From Alphaproteobacteria bacterium (GTDB lineage Bacteria > Pseudomonadota > Alphaproteobacteria > Rhizobiales > Beijerinckiaceae), in contig JAJPHH010000131.1 in the NCBI GenBank assembly GCA_021325385.1, positions 1 through 34,354 of the forward strand: a stretch of 34,354 nt of DNA. Direction: 5' to 3'. Positions 1-6,468 of the stretch are shown here, piece by piece. The translations under genes were made by a program, and so were the position numbers. The number at the start of each line of letters is the position of its first letter. Position 1 is the stretch's first letter. The notes beneath the pieces are model-generated. The model worked only from the letters and a program-made list of their open reading frames with translations, searched no databases and was not told where the DNA came from.

Positions 1-368
<368 letters not shown>

Positions 369-392
369 GGACTCCGGAAGTACGCGCCTTCC

Positions 393-471
393 GAGTCGCT
401 AATCCCAGACTCAGCGGCGCCCTTCATCCATCGTCTTCGGCGGCGCCTTCTCCCAGATCCGCGGGAGAAGG
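393..471. repeat. Palindromic repeat, copy 2, upstream flank of the toxin-antitoxin module
   Basis: About 80 bp aligns, with a few mismatches, to 1058-1140 in direct orientation. Both contain the AATCCCAGAC core, a GGCGGC stem and a CCTTCTCCC/GGGAGAAGG hairpin (446-454 with 463-471 here). The two copies bracket the toxin-antitoxin pair. The rest of the 358-516 gap holds no gene. Confidence 0.75.
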
Positions 472-516
472 ATTCTCGCTCTTCCCTCTCGACGCGGAGG
501 CGTATATCCTCGCATC

Positions 517-747
517 ATGACTAAGCGTCTTGATCGCGCGATGGAGGCTTTGAAGAAGCTCCCCGAAGGAGCGCAGGACGATATCGCGCGCGTGGTGCTG
601 CAACTCGCCGGCGTTGACGATGAAGAGCCCGTTTCGCTATCGCCGGACGAGCGCGCCGCTATCGCAAAATCCAGAGCCGCCGCCGTTCGCGGCGAGTTTG
701 CAACGGACGAACAGGTCGCCGAGGTCTGGCGCAAATACGGGCTGTGA
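517..747 (+). CDS. Antitoxin-like protein of a RelB/ParE-type module
   Basis: The product is a 76-residue acidic, helical protein beginning MTKRLDRAMEALKKLPEGAQ and containing a central SLSPDERAAIAKSRAAAVRG segment. This layout matches short addiction-module antitoxins found upstream of ParE/RelE toxins: the N-terminal part is expected to dimerise or bind DNA and the C-terminal part to wrap the toxin. The stop codon overlaps the GTG start of the next gene (GTGA, 744-747), which is typical translational coupling of a type II toxin-antitoxin operon. Purines around 505-508 could serve as a distant ribosome binding site. The family assignment rests mainly on size, composition and neighbour. Confidence 0.75.
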   Translation: MTKRLDRAMEALKKLPEGAQDDIARVVLQLAGVDDEEPVSLSPDERAAIAKSRAAAVRGEFATDEQVAEVWRKYGL

Positions 748-1031
748 GGGTTTGCTATACCCTTCCGGCTCTTGCCGATCTCGAAGCGATTTTTGAGTAC
801 GTCGCCGCGCATTCGCCACAAGGCGCCCGACGACGCATTCAATCCCGAATAAAAGCGGCCATTGCTCATTTGGCCGATCATCCGCACGTCGGCGTCCGCA
901 CTGAAGATACGGCCATCCGCCGGCTCGCGACGTCTCCTTATCCTTATCTCGTCTTTTACGAAGTCGGCGATACGGAGATCATTGTCCAGGCGATCAGGCA
1001 TGGCGCACGCAATCCGAGCGGCATGCCTGGA
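744..1031 (+). CDS. ParE/RelE-family toxin, stop codon apparently lost
   Basis: The first 96 codons from GTG 744 encode a ParE/RelE fold protein: TLPALADLEAIFEYVAAHSP, a middle SRIKAAIAHLADHPHVG, and the C-terminal strand pair YPYLVFYEVGDTEIIVQAIRHGARNP. In this family the protein ends within a few residues of that RHG-R motif. Here no in-frame stop follows: the frame stays open to 2514-2516, all the way across the antisense strand of dinB. A TAG at 1049-1051 lies in a different frame and would be reached after a one-base deletion was restored, giving a toxin of normal length of about 100 residues. The coordinates given cover the recognisable domain only. The gene is probably a frameshifted or inactive toxin. 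Confidence 0.75.
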
Positions 1032-1057
1032 GGGCTGGACCGTTGGTCTAGCGCCCA

Positions 1058-1150
1058 CCGAGTCGGCAAATCCCAGACCCAGCGCTGCCCCTCATTCGTC
1101 GCCTTCGGCGGCGCGTTCTCCCCGCTTTACGGGGAGAAGGGGAGCCCGCA
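1058..1150. repeat. Palindromic repeat, copy 3, overlapping the dinB 3' end
   Basis: This is a direct-orientation copy of the repeat at 393-471, with a hairpin of arms 1116-1124 and 1130-1138. It lies between the ParE-like toxin and dinB, and it encodes the last roughly 19 residues and stop codon of dinB on the minus strand. Confidence 0.8.
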
Positions 1151-2399
1151 CCACCGCGCCGGCGCCGAACTTCTCCCGCAGCGCGTCGATGGCCGTCTCG
1201 CGCGACTTCTCCTTGCCGACATCCTTGTCGATCAGATCGCCCTTGTCCGCCTCCTCGGCCGGCGCGAAATCGGCGGCGGCGACGCCGATCAGGCGGAAGC
1301 TCGCGCCGTCGGCCTCACGCGAGAGGAGATCGCGCGCGGCGGCGAAGAGACGGCCGGCGAGTTGCGTCGGCGCGGCGCTGGAGCGGGCGCGGGTGCGCAG
1401 CTTGAAATCGGGCAGGCGCAGTTTCAGCGTCACGCTCCGGGCGGCGAGGCCCTCGCGCTTAAGACGAAGCGCGACCTTCTCGCACAAGCCCAACAGGACG
1501 CGCTCCAATTCGGCCTTGTCCGAAACGTCATTGTCGAAGGTCGTCTCGGCGGAAATGCTCTTCGTCTCGCGCTCCGGCGACACGCGACGTTCGTCGATCC
1601 CATTGGCGAGCCGCCACAGCCGACCGCCTTCCGGGCCGCACTCACGGACCATCTCGGCTTCGCTGCGCCGCTGCACGTCGCCGATCGTCCTGAGGCCCGC
1701 CTTGACGAGCCGCGCCTCGGCGACGCGGCCGACGCCCCAAATCCTGCCGATCGGCTGCGGCTCGAGCAGCGCCAGCGCCTGATCGCGCGCGACAATGGAA
1801 AAACCGCGCGGCTTATCGAGATCGGAGGCGAATTTCGCGAGGAACTTGCAATAGCTGAGGCCGATCGAAACCGTGACGCCGACCTTCGTCTCCACGTCTT
1901 TGGCGAAGCGCGCCAGCGTCGCCGCGGCGCTTCTTGCGTGCAGCCGCTCGCAGCCGACGAGATCGAGAAAGGCTTCGTCGATCGACAGCGGCTCGACCAG
2001 CGGCGTCAGGCTTTGCATCATCGCGCGGATTTCGCGACCGACTTCGGAATATTTGCGCATATTCGGCGCGATGACGATCGCCTGGGGACAGAGCCGGCGG
2101 GCTTGATACATCGGCATGGCCGAGCGCACGCCGAAAGTGCGGGCGATGTAGCAGCAGGTCGAGACCACGCCCCGCCTTCCGCTCCCGCCGACGATCACCG
2201 GATGATCGCGGAGGGCGGGATCGTCGCGTTTTTCGATCGCGGCGTAAAAGGCGTCGCAATCGACATGGGCGATGGTCAGCTCCTTTTGCCCCGGATCTTC
2301 GATCAGGCGCGGCGAGCCGCAATTGGCGCAACGCTTCGCCGCCGCAACGCCGGTAAAGCTGCTGACGCAATCGCGACATATGAACGCAGCGGCGGTCAT
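1092..2399 (-). CDS. dinB: DNA polymerase IV (Y-family translesion polymerase) with N-terminal zinc-ribbon-like extension
   Basis: This 435-residue Y-family polymerase copies damaged DNA with low fidelity. Catalytic residues are visible: D47 in HVDCDAFYAAIE, with Y52 at the steric-gate position, and D141/E142 in PLSIDEAFLD. The helix-hairpin-helix thumb (IGRIWGVGRVAEARL) and a little-finger domain follow. Ahead of the usual start is a roughly 40-residue extension with two CxxC pairs (C8/C11 and C24/C27), which suggests a bound zinc. The last residues (APLLPVKRGERAAEGDE) come from a palindromic repeat and resemble the tail of serS. The start overlaps the stop of the upstream DUF3572 gene (ATGA), so the two are probably co-translated. 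No LexA box was identified by eye. Confidence 0.95.
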   Translation of the reverse strand: MTAAAFICRDCVSSFTGVAAAKRCANCGSPRLIEDPGQKELTIAHVDCDAFYAAIEKRDDPALRDHPVIVGGSGRRGVVSTCCYIARTFGVRSAMPMYQARRLCPQAIVIAPNMRKYSEVGREIRAMMQSLTPLVEPLSIDEAFLDLVGCERLHARSAAATLARFAKDVETKVGVTVSIGLSYCKFLAKFASDLDKPRGFSIVARDQALALLEPQPIGRIWGVGRVAEARLVKAGLRTIGDVQRRSEAEMVRECGPEGGRLWRLANGIDERRVSPERETKSISAETTFDNDVSDKAELERVLLGLCEKVALRLKREGLAARSVTLKLRLPDFKLRTRARSSAAPTQLAGRLFAAARDLLSREADGASFRLIGVAAADFAPAEEADKGDLIDKDVGKEKSRETAIDALREKFGAGAVVRAPLLPVKRGERAAEGDE

Positions 2400-2704
2400 G
2401 GATCGTCTTGCGCTTCTTCTCCGACCAGGCGCGAGCGCGCCTGCATGACGATCTCAGGAGCGAGATTCTGTTGCGCGGCGAAAGCGATCAGAAGGGATTC
2501 GTCTCCCGCTACATAGTCGAGGATAGCGCCGAGAAAGCCGGGCTCGGCCGCCGCGGCGCGCAAATTTTGCGGACCGAGCCCCGATTGGGCGAGAAAGCGC
2601 TGGAGACGCTCCGAATCCTCAGCGATAAAGGCGAGCGCGGCGACGGCCAAATCTTGCGCCTGCTCTTTGCCTGTGGATGATCGCGATTTCGCCCCGGTGT
2701 ACAC
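2396..2704 (-). CDS. DUF3572 family protein
   Basis: The product is a small helical alphaproteobacterial protein of 102 residues with the pattern typical of DUF3572 (AALAFIAEDSERLQRFLAQSG ... PGFLGAILDYVAGDESLLIAFA). Its function is unknown. The start is GTG at 2704, chosen because an AAAGGAAA purine stretch lies about 10 bases upstream and no ATG exists in frame before the conserved region. Its stop overlaps the dinB start by four bases, so it forms a two-gene operon with the polymerase. It is divergent from divK, with about 100 bp between them. The family call is from memory of the sequence pattern and is fairly secure. Confidence 0.8.
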   Translation of the reverse strand: MYTGAKSRSSTGKEQAQDLAVAALAFIAEDSERLQRFLAQSGLGPQNLRAAAAEPGFLGAILDYVAGDESLLIAFAAQQNLAPEIVMQARSRLVGEEAQDDP

Positions 2705-2771
2705 GATTCAATTTTCCTTTCATAAATTTCTCCGGGATAGTCTTACGCAATCCCCGCCGCGTAAATGGGCT

Positions 2772-2786
2772 TTAAGAAACGTTAAC
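2772..2786 (+). promoter_or_regulatory. CtrA-like TTAA repeat upstream of divK
   Basis: TTAA at 2772-2775 and TTAAC at 2782-2786 are separated by 6 bases, 20 bases before the divK start. The full CtrA site is TTAA-N7-TTAAC, so the spacing is one base short. divK is a known CtrA-regulated gene in Caulobacter, which makes the position suggestive. Confidence 0.35.
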
Positions 2787-2805
2787 GCTGGTCTCGGAAA
2801 CGCTG

Positions 2806-3177
2806 ATGTCGAAAACCGTGCTGATCGTAGAAGACAACGAGCTCAACATGAAGCTCTTCAACGATCTGCTGGAGACCCGCGGCTGTCGCGTGCTCCAGAC
2901 CCGGCAAGGCGTCGAAGCGATGGATCTCGCCCGCAAGCACCGCCCGGACCTGATCTTGATGGATATTCAGCTTCCTGAAGTTTCGGGCCTGCAAGTCACC
3001 CAATGGCTGAAGGACGACGACGATCTGCGCGCCATTCCGGTGATTGCGGTAACGGCTTTCGCGATGAAGGGGGACGAGGAAAAGATCAGGCAGGGTGGCT
3101 GCGAGGCCTATCTCTCAAAGCCGATATCCGTGGCGAAATTCTTCGAGACGGTGGATAATTTCCTCGGACCCCGGTGA
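2806..3177 (+). CDS. divK: Single-domain response regulator DivK
   Basis: This 123-residue receiver-only protein has the acidic pocket E9/D10, phosphoacceptor D53 ([13 protein letters not shown]), T83 and K105. The spacing is the same as in Caulobacter DivK, whose phosphoacceptor is also D53. In the family, DivK is phosphorylated by DivJ and dephosphorylated by PleC, and its phosphorylated form inhibits the CckA-CtrA pathway through DivL, setting cell-cycle timing and polarity. There is no output domain. It is followed by pleD after 4 bases, the standard alphaproteobacterial arrangement, and the two are surely one transcript. A near-consensus CtrA site lies just upstream. Confidence 0.95.
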   Translation: MSKTVLIVEDNELNMKLFNDLLETRGCRVLQTRQGVEAMDLARKHRPDLILMDIQLPEVSGLQVTQWLKDDDDLRAIPVIAVTAFAMKGDEEKIRQGGCEAYLSKPISVAKFFETVDNFLGPR

Positions 3178-3181
3178 GCCG

Positions 3182-4552
3182 ATGACCGCCCGCATCCTCG
3201 TCGTCGACGACATCGCGCCGAACCGAAGATTGCTCGAAGCGAAGCTGACGGCGGAATATTTCGACGTCATCACCGCCTCGGACGGCCGCGAGGCGTTGCA
3301 GAAATGCGAGCAGGATCTGTGCGACATCGTCCTGCTCGACGTCATGATGCCGGGCATGGACGGGTTTGAAGTCTGCCGCCGGATCAAGACAAATCCGACC
3401 ACCGCCCATCTCGCCGTGGTGCTGATCACGGCGCTCGATCAGCCGGCCGACCGCGTCCGCGGCCTCGAAGCGGGCGCCGACGATTTTCTGACCAAGCCGA
3501 TCGACGAAGTCGCGCTGATGGCGCGGGTGCGCTCGCTGGCCCGGCTCAAAGTCGTGGTCGACGAATTGCGCAACAGGGCCAACACGACTCTGGCGTTGCG
3601 CGCCGAGGACGAGAGCGCCGCGCTGCTTGCCGAGGACGACCGCGCGGCCCGCGTTCTCCTGGTCGAAGACCGCCAAGGCTCGCGCGAGCGGATCAGCCAG
3701 GCGCTCTCGGCCCGCTACGACGTCGTCGTCGAAAATGATCCGCAGGAGGCCTTGTTCAAGGCGGCCGAAGACAATTTCGATCTCTTCGTCGTCAGTCTCG
3801 GCCTCGCCAGTTACGACGGCCTGAGGCTCTGCAGCCAGATCCGCGCGCTCGAGCGGACGCGCCATCTGCCGATCCTGGTCATCGCCGAAATGGAGGATCG
3901 CGACCGCGTGCTGCGCGGCCTCGAGCTCGGCGTCAACGATTATCTAGCGCGGCCGATCGACCGCAACGAATTGCTCGCCCGCGCCCGCGTTCTCTTGCGC
4001 GGCAAGCGCTACGCCGACCGCTTGCGCGACAAGGTGCAGCAGTCGATCGAACTTGCCATCGTCGATCCGCTAACCGGCCTCAACAATCGCCGATTTCTCG
4101 AAAACCACCTCGCCGCCACCTTGGAGCAGGCGCGGGCTCGGCATAAGCCGGTGTCGCTGATGATCCTCGACATCGATCATTTCAAGCAGGTCAACGACAC
4201 GTACGGCCATCAGGCCGGCGACGAGGTGCTGAAGGGCTTTTCCGAGCGCATCCGCCGCATCATCCGCGGCGGCGATCTGCTCTGCCGGATGGGCGGCGAG
4301 GAGTTCGTCGTGGTGATGCCCAACGTGCCGCTGGACGTCGCCCAGAAAGTCGCCGAGCGCGCTCGGGCAGCGATCGAGGAGGCGCCCTTCGTCATCGACA
4401 AGGCGGGCAGGAGCATCCCTATCACGGTGTCGATCGGCCTCGCCGAGCGCGGCCGCGACGCGCAGGCCGAGGCGCTCTACGAGCGCGCCGACCGCGCCCT
4501 CTACCGCTCGAAGGCGGAAGGGCGCAATCGGGTGACCGCGGACGCGGCGTGA
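3182..4552 (+). CDS. pleD: Response regulator diguanylate cyclase PleD
   Basis: The 456-residue protein has the full PleD layout: receiver domain REC1 with phosphoacceptor D53 (VLLDVMMPGMDG), a degenerate REC2 adaptor at about residues 155-275 in which the phosphoacceptor site is not conserved, and a C-terminal GGDEF domain with active-site GGEEF (371-375). The inhibitory I-site RxxD is present as R362-D365, five residues ahead of the active site, so product inhibition by c-di-GMP is expected. In Caulobacter, PleD makes c-di-GMP at the stalked pole to drive the motile-to-sessile switch. ATG 3182 is chosen because the REC1 fold begins directly there (MTARILVVDD). It is translationally close to divK. 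Confidence 0.95.
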   Translation: MTARILVVDDIAPNRRLLEAKLTAEYFDVITASDGREALQKCEQDLCDIVLLDVMMPGMDGFEVCRRIKTNPTTAHLAVVLITALDQPADRVRGLEAGADDFLTKPIDEVALMARVRSLARLKVVVDELRNRANTTLALRAEDESAALLAEDDRAARVLLVEDRQGSRERISQALSARYDVVVENDPQEALFKAAEDNFDLFVVSLGLASYDGLRLCSQIRALERTRHLPILVIAEMEDRDRVLRGLELGVNDYLARPIDRNELLARARVLLRGKRYADRLRDKVQQSIELAIVDPLTGLNNRRFLENHLAATLEQARARHKPVSLMILDIDHFKQVNDTYGHQAGDEVLKGFSERIRRIIRGGDLLCRMGGEEFVVVMPNVPLDVAQKVAERARAAIEEAPFVIDKAGRSIPITVSIGLAERGRDAQAEALYERADRALYRSKAEGRNRVTADAA

Positions 4553-4635
4553 GCGGCGCTGCGAATGATATTGTCGTCGAAAATTGACGTCTCGATTTTG
4601 ACGTCCGCAACGCCGTCGATGGCGAAGCCGTCGCG

Positions 4636-5064
4636 TTAGTCGGAGTCCCAATGGCGCGCGACGATCCAGGTCAGAAAAATCTGAACTTCGATCGGAATTT
4701 CCTTTGGCAGGTCGACAGTCGTCTCGCTGTACGGATTGCGCCATTTCGGCGAAATCGCGCCGACTCGAACCTTGCCGTCGAGCAGCGCGAATTTTCGCCC
4801 GGTGAGGCCGACTGCGTTTAGCCGCCAGGCTTTGCCGGCGCAATCGACCGCATATCGATTGACGAGCGCGGCTTGCGCCGCCGAGGCGACGCGCTCGCCA
4901 TCGAGCCACAGCTCGAAAGTCGGCGCGAACACGCCCGTATTGGTGACGGTGTAGGCTTGTCCGCCGATCGCGAATGAGGCGACGCCTGCTTTCAGCACGG
5001 CGACGGTTCGACCGAGTTCGTCGAGGAAAGCGAGTTCTTTGTGATTTCCCGACGCCTTGAGCAT
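4636..5064 (-). CDS. Hypothetical protein, possibly LURP-one/tubby-like beta barrel
   Basis: A 142-residue protein starts at ATG 5064. The pattern is beta-rich: alternating short hydrophobic strands (KELAFLDELGRTVAVLKAG, GQAYTVTNTGVFAPTFELWL), a RYAVDCAGKAWRLNAVG segment, GRKFALLDGKVRVGAI, and a C-terminal helix PIEVQIFLTWIVARHW. This order recalls LURP-one or scramblase-like single-domain barrels with a buried C-terminal helix, but the link is only a fold-level impression. No signal peptide is seen. The frame extends upstream to 5256, but the extra 64 residues look like non-coding GC-rich translation, so the internal ATG is preferred. It is convergent with pleD and no function is assigned. 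Confidence 0.6.
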   Translation of the reverse strand: MLKASGNHKELAFLDELGRTVAVLKAGVASFAIGGQAYTVTNTGVFAPTFELWLDGERVASAAQAALVNRYAVDCAGKAWRLNAVGLTGRKFALLDGKVRVGAISPKWRNPYSETTVDLPKEIPIEVQIFLTWIVARHWDSD

Positions 5065-5396
5065 AACGTCCACTCTTGCCGGAGGCGGCGCCCGAGCGGC
5101 GGCTCGTTCACCGCGCGTTTTCGGGTTCGCTGGCGGGCCGATCATCGCTCCCGCCGAAGGCGGCAGCGTGTCCTCGAAGCGGCCGATCACGAATTCGACG
5201 TTGGCTGAACTTTCGGCGGCTCGGTCCGCGACGTCCGCCCGCCCATCTTCCGGCAAGCCTTCGAAACTGTCGACCGCCGCCGCGACGCGGCGGCGGGGAG
5301 GGGGATGGGCATGGCGGGGGATCCAGGCGGAAGGGGCTGGAAGCTACTAAACGCGCCCCGTCCTCCATGCCATTGTCGTGCTCGGCGTCAATCCCA

Positions 5397-5463
5397 AGCC
5401 GCTTCGCGAGCTCCGTGTCCTTCCCGCGGGAGCCGCTTCGCGAGCTCCGTGTCATTCCCGCGC
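5397..5463. repeat. Two tandem units of about 34 bp
   Basis: The unit AGCCGCTTCGCGAGCTCCGT plus GTC(C/A)TTCCCGCG occurs at 5397-5430 and again at 5431-5463, nearly identical, with a 34-base period. The second unit runs directly into the inverted repeat at 5451. No gene is supported in 5065-5665. Confidence 0.75.
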
Positions 5464-5533
5464 AAGCGGGAATCCAGAGACCGCCGCGCCTGAAAGCTCG
5501 CTCAGTCTGGATTCCCGCTTGCGCGGGAATGAC
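5451..5533. repeat. Perfect 28-bp inverted repeat pair (BIME-like)
   Basis: Bases 5451-5478 are the exact reverse complement of 5506-5533. Each arm is itself a hairpin built on ATTCCCGC/GCGGGAAT. The same element, less perfect, is found at 23121-23205. It is a dispersed REP-type doublet in a roughly 600-bp gap between the hypothetical gene and csbD. Confidence 0.9.
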
Positions 5534-5665
5534 ATTCCAGGAATTTCCGTACCGCCGGCGCAGCCGTCCGCGCGCGGAAAATTTGGTGCTTGATCCCGCT
5601 CGAGACGCTACGCCGCTTAGCGGCGGACGACGTCAATCACGGTTAGCGCTCGGCGCGCCTCGTCC

Positions 5666-5872
5666 CTAATGCCAAGTCTGCCGCGAGAGCCAGTCGTCGA
5701 TGTCCTTGCGCACTTGATCCTTGGCGATGCCGTATCGCTCTTGGATTTTCCCTTCGAGTTGGTCGCGGCTGCCGTTGATCCGCGCGAGATCGTCGTCGGT
5801 GAGCTTGCCCCATTGCTCTTTGAGCTTGCCCTGCGCCTGCTTCCAGTTTCCTGCGATCCGGTCCCAATCCAT
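5666..5872 (-). CDS. CsbD family stress-response protein
   Basis: This 68-residue hydrophilic protein is close to the CsbD consensus: MDWDRIAGNWKQAQGKLKEQ, then WGKLTDDDLARINGSRDQLEG and IQERYGIAKDQVRKDIDDWL. CsbD-like proteins are small four-helix cytoplasmic proteins that are induced by general stress; no biochemical activity is established. The start at 5872 is supported by an AGGAGG Shine-Dalgarno sequence about 6 bases upstream. It stands alone: its 3' side is a repeat-rich gap and its 5' side is another long gap with palindromes. A general-stress promoter could lie in 5873-6000, but I could not pick one with confidence. Confidence 0.92.
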   Translation of the reverse strand: MDWDRIAGNWKQAQGKLKEQWGKLTDDDLARINGSRDQLEGKIQERYGIAKDQVRKDIDDWLSRQTWH

Positions 5873-5920
5873 CGTGTCCTCCTGAAATCGGGGAAGCTGA
5901 ACGCGCGTGGGAGGGACAGA

Positions 5921-5988
5921 GTTCCGGGCTGGCCTCGGCGCCCTCCGCCAGCGCCGGGCCCAGTGGGGACGGAGCGGACGCCCGGAAC
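5921..5988. repeat. Inverted repeat upstream of csbD
   Basis: GTTCCGGGC at 5921-5929 is the exact reverse complement of 5980-5988. A second imperfect hairpin follows (about 5979-5999, GAAC-GATTTT-GTTC core). The 5873-6168 stretch has no supported gene. Confidence 0.6.
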
Positions 5989-6168
5989 GATTTTGTTCGG
6001 GGCGGGCGGGATCGTTTGAAGCAGAGGCTGCGTTGGACGGCGCGAAAGTTTGCGCTGATTAACCCGCTCGCCGGAATCCGTCTAACCGAAGTTTCAAACG
6101 AATGCGCTGATATGGACGGGTGTTTTCCTCGCGCGGGTAGTTCGGCCCCAAAGCCTACTCGCTCGCCT

Positions 6169-6207
6169 GCCGCCGCGACCTCCGCGAGGGTTGCGGCGGC
6201 TTTTTTT
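6169..6207 (+). terminator. Strong intrinsic terminator without an obvious upstream gene
   Basis: Arms 6169-6180 and 6189-6200 pair over 12 bp (one G-T wobble) around an 8-base loop, and are followed directly by seven T residues (6201-6207). No plus-strand gene ends nearby: the previous plus-strand coding sequence is pleD, 1.6 kb upstream. It may end a small RNA transcribed from within about 6000-6168. Confidence 0.8.
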
Positions 6208-6246
6208 CGATTGCGCGCCTTGTAAAAGAAGAGAGCAAACGCGCTC

Positions 6247-6275
6247 TTGAAAAACGGAGGGTTCCTCCGTATAGT
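6247..6275 (+). promoter_or_regulatory. Sigma-70-like promoter with a dyad in the spacer
   Basis: TTGAAA (6247-6252) and TATAGT (6270-6275) are separated by 17 bases. The spacer carries a 7-bp perfect inverted repeat, ACGGAGG-GTT-CCTCCGT (6254-6270), which is a possible operator. The expected start of transcription is near 6282, about 190 bases upstream of the cyclase gene. Confidence 0.6.
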
Positions 6276-6468
6276 CTCCATTGGATCGCCGCCCCTCGCC
6301 GGCCGCCCGCAAATGTGGCGGGGCAGGGCGCGGCCCCTCCGCTTTGCGAGCTCGATCGGAGGCAAGAGCGCTTCTTGCCGCGCGCGTCTGACGAAATGAC
6401 GACCGTCGGGCGAGCTTGAATCCGTCGATCCTCGCCGCCGCCAAATTCAAACTCTACGAGGCGATTCC

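Noticed and set aside
1032-2516. Open frame continuing the ParE-like toxin to 590 residues
   Set aside because: It is the antisense of dinB in a stop-poor frame of GC-rich DNA; it has no domain of its own and an Ala/Arg-dominated composition.
3086-3865. Long minus-strand open frame opposite pleD
   Set aside because: It is the antisense of a secure gene; composition is Arg/Ala/Asp-rich without motifs.
6016-6225. Possible 69-residue plus-strand gene ending near the orphan terminator
   Set aside because: It reads through the terminator stem and T-run, has no ribosome binding site and no recognisable protein pattern; a small RNA is more plausible.
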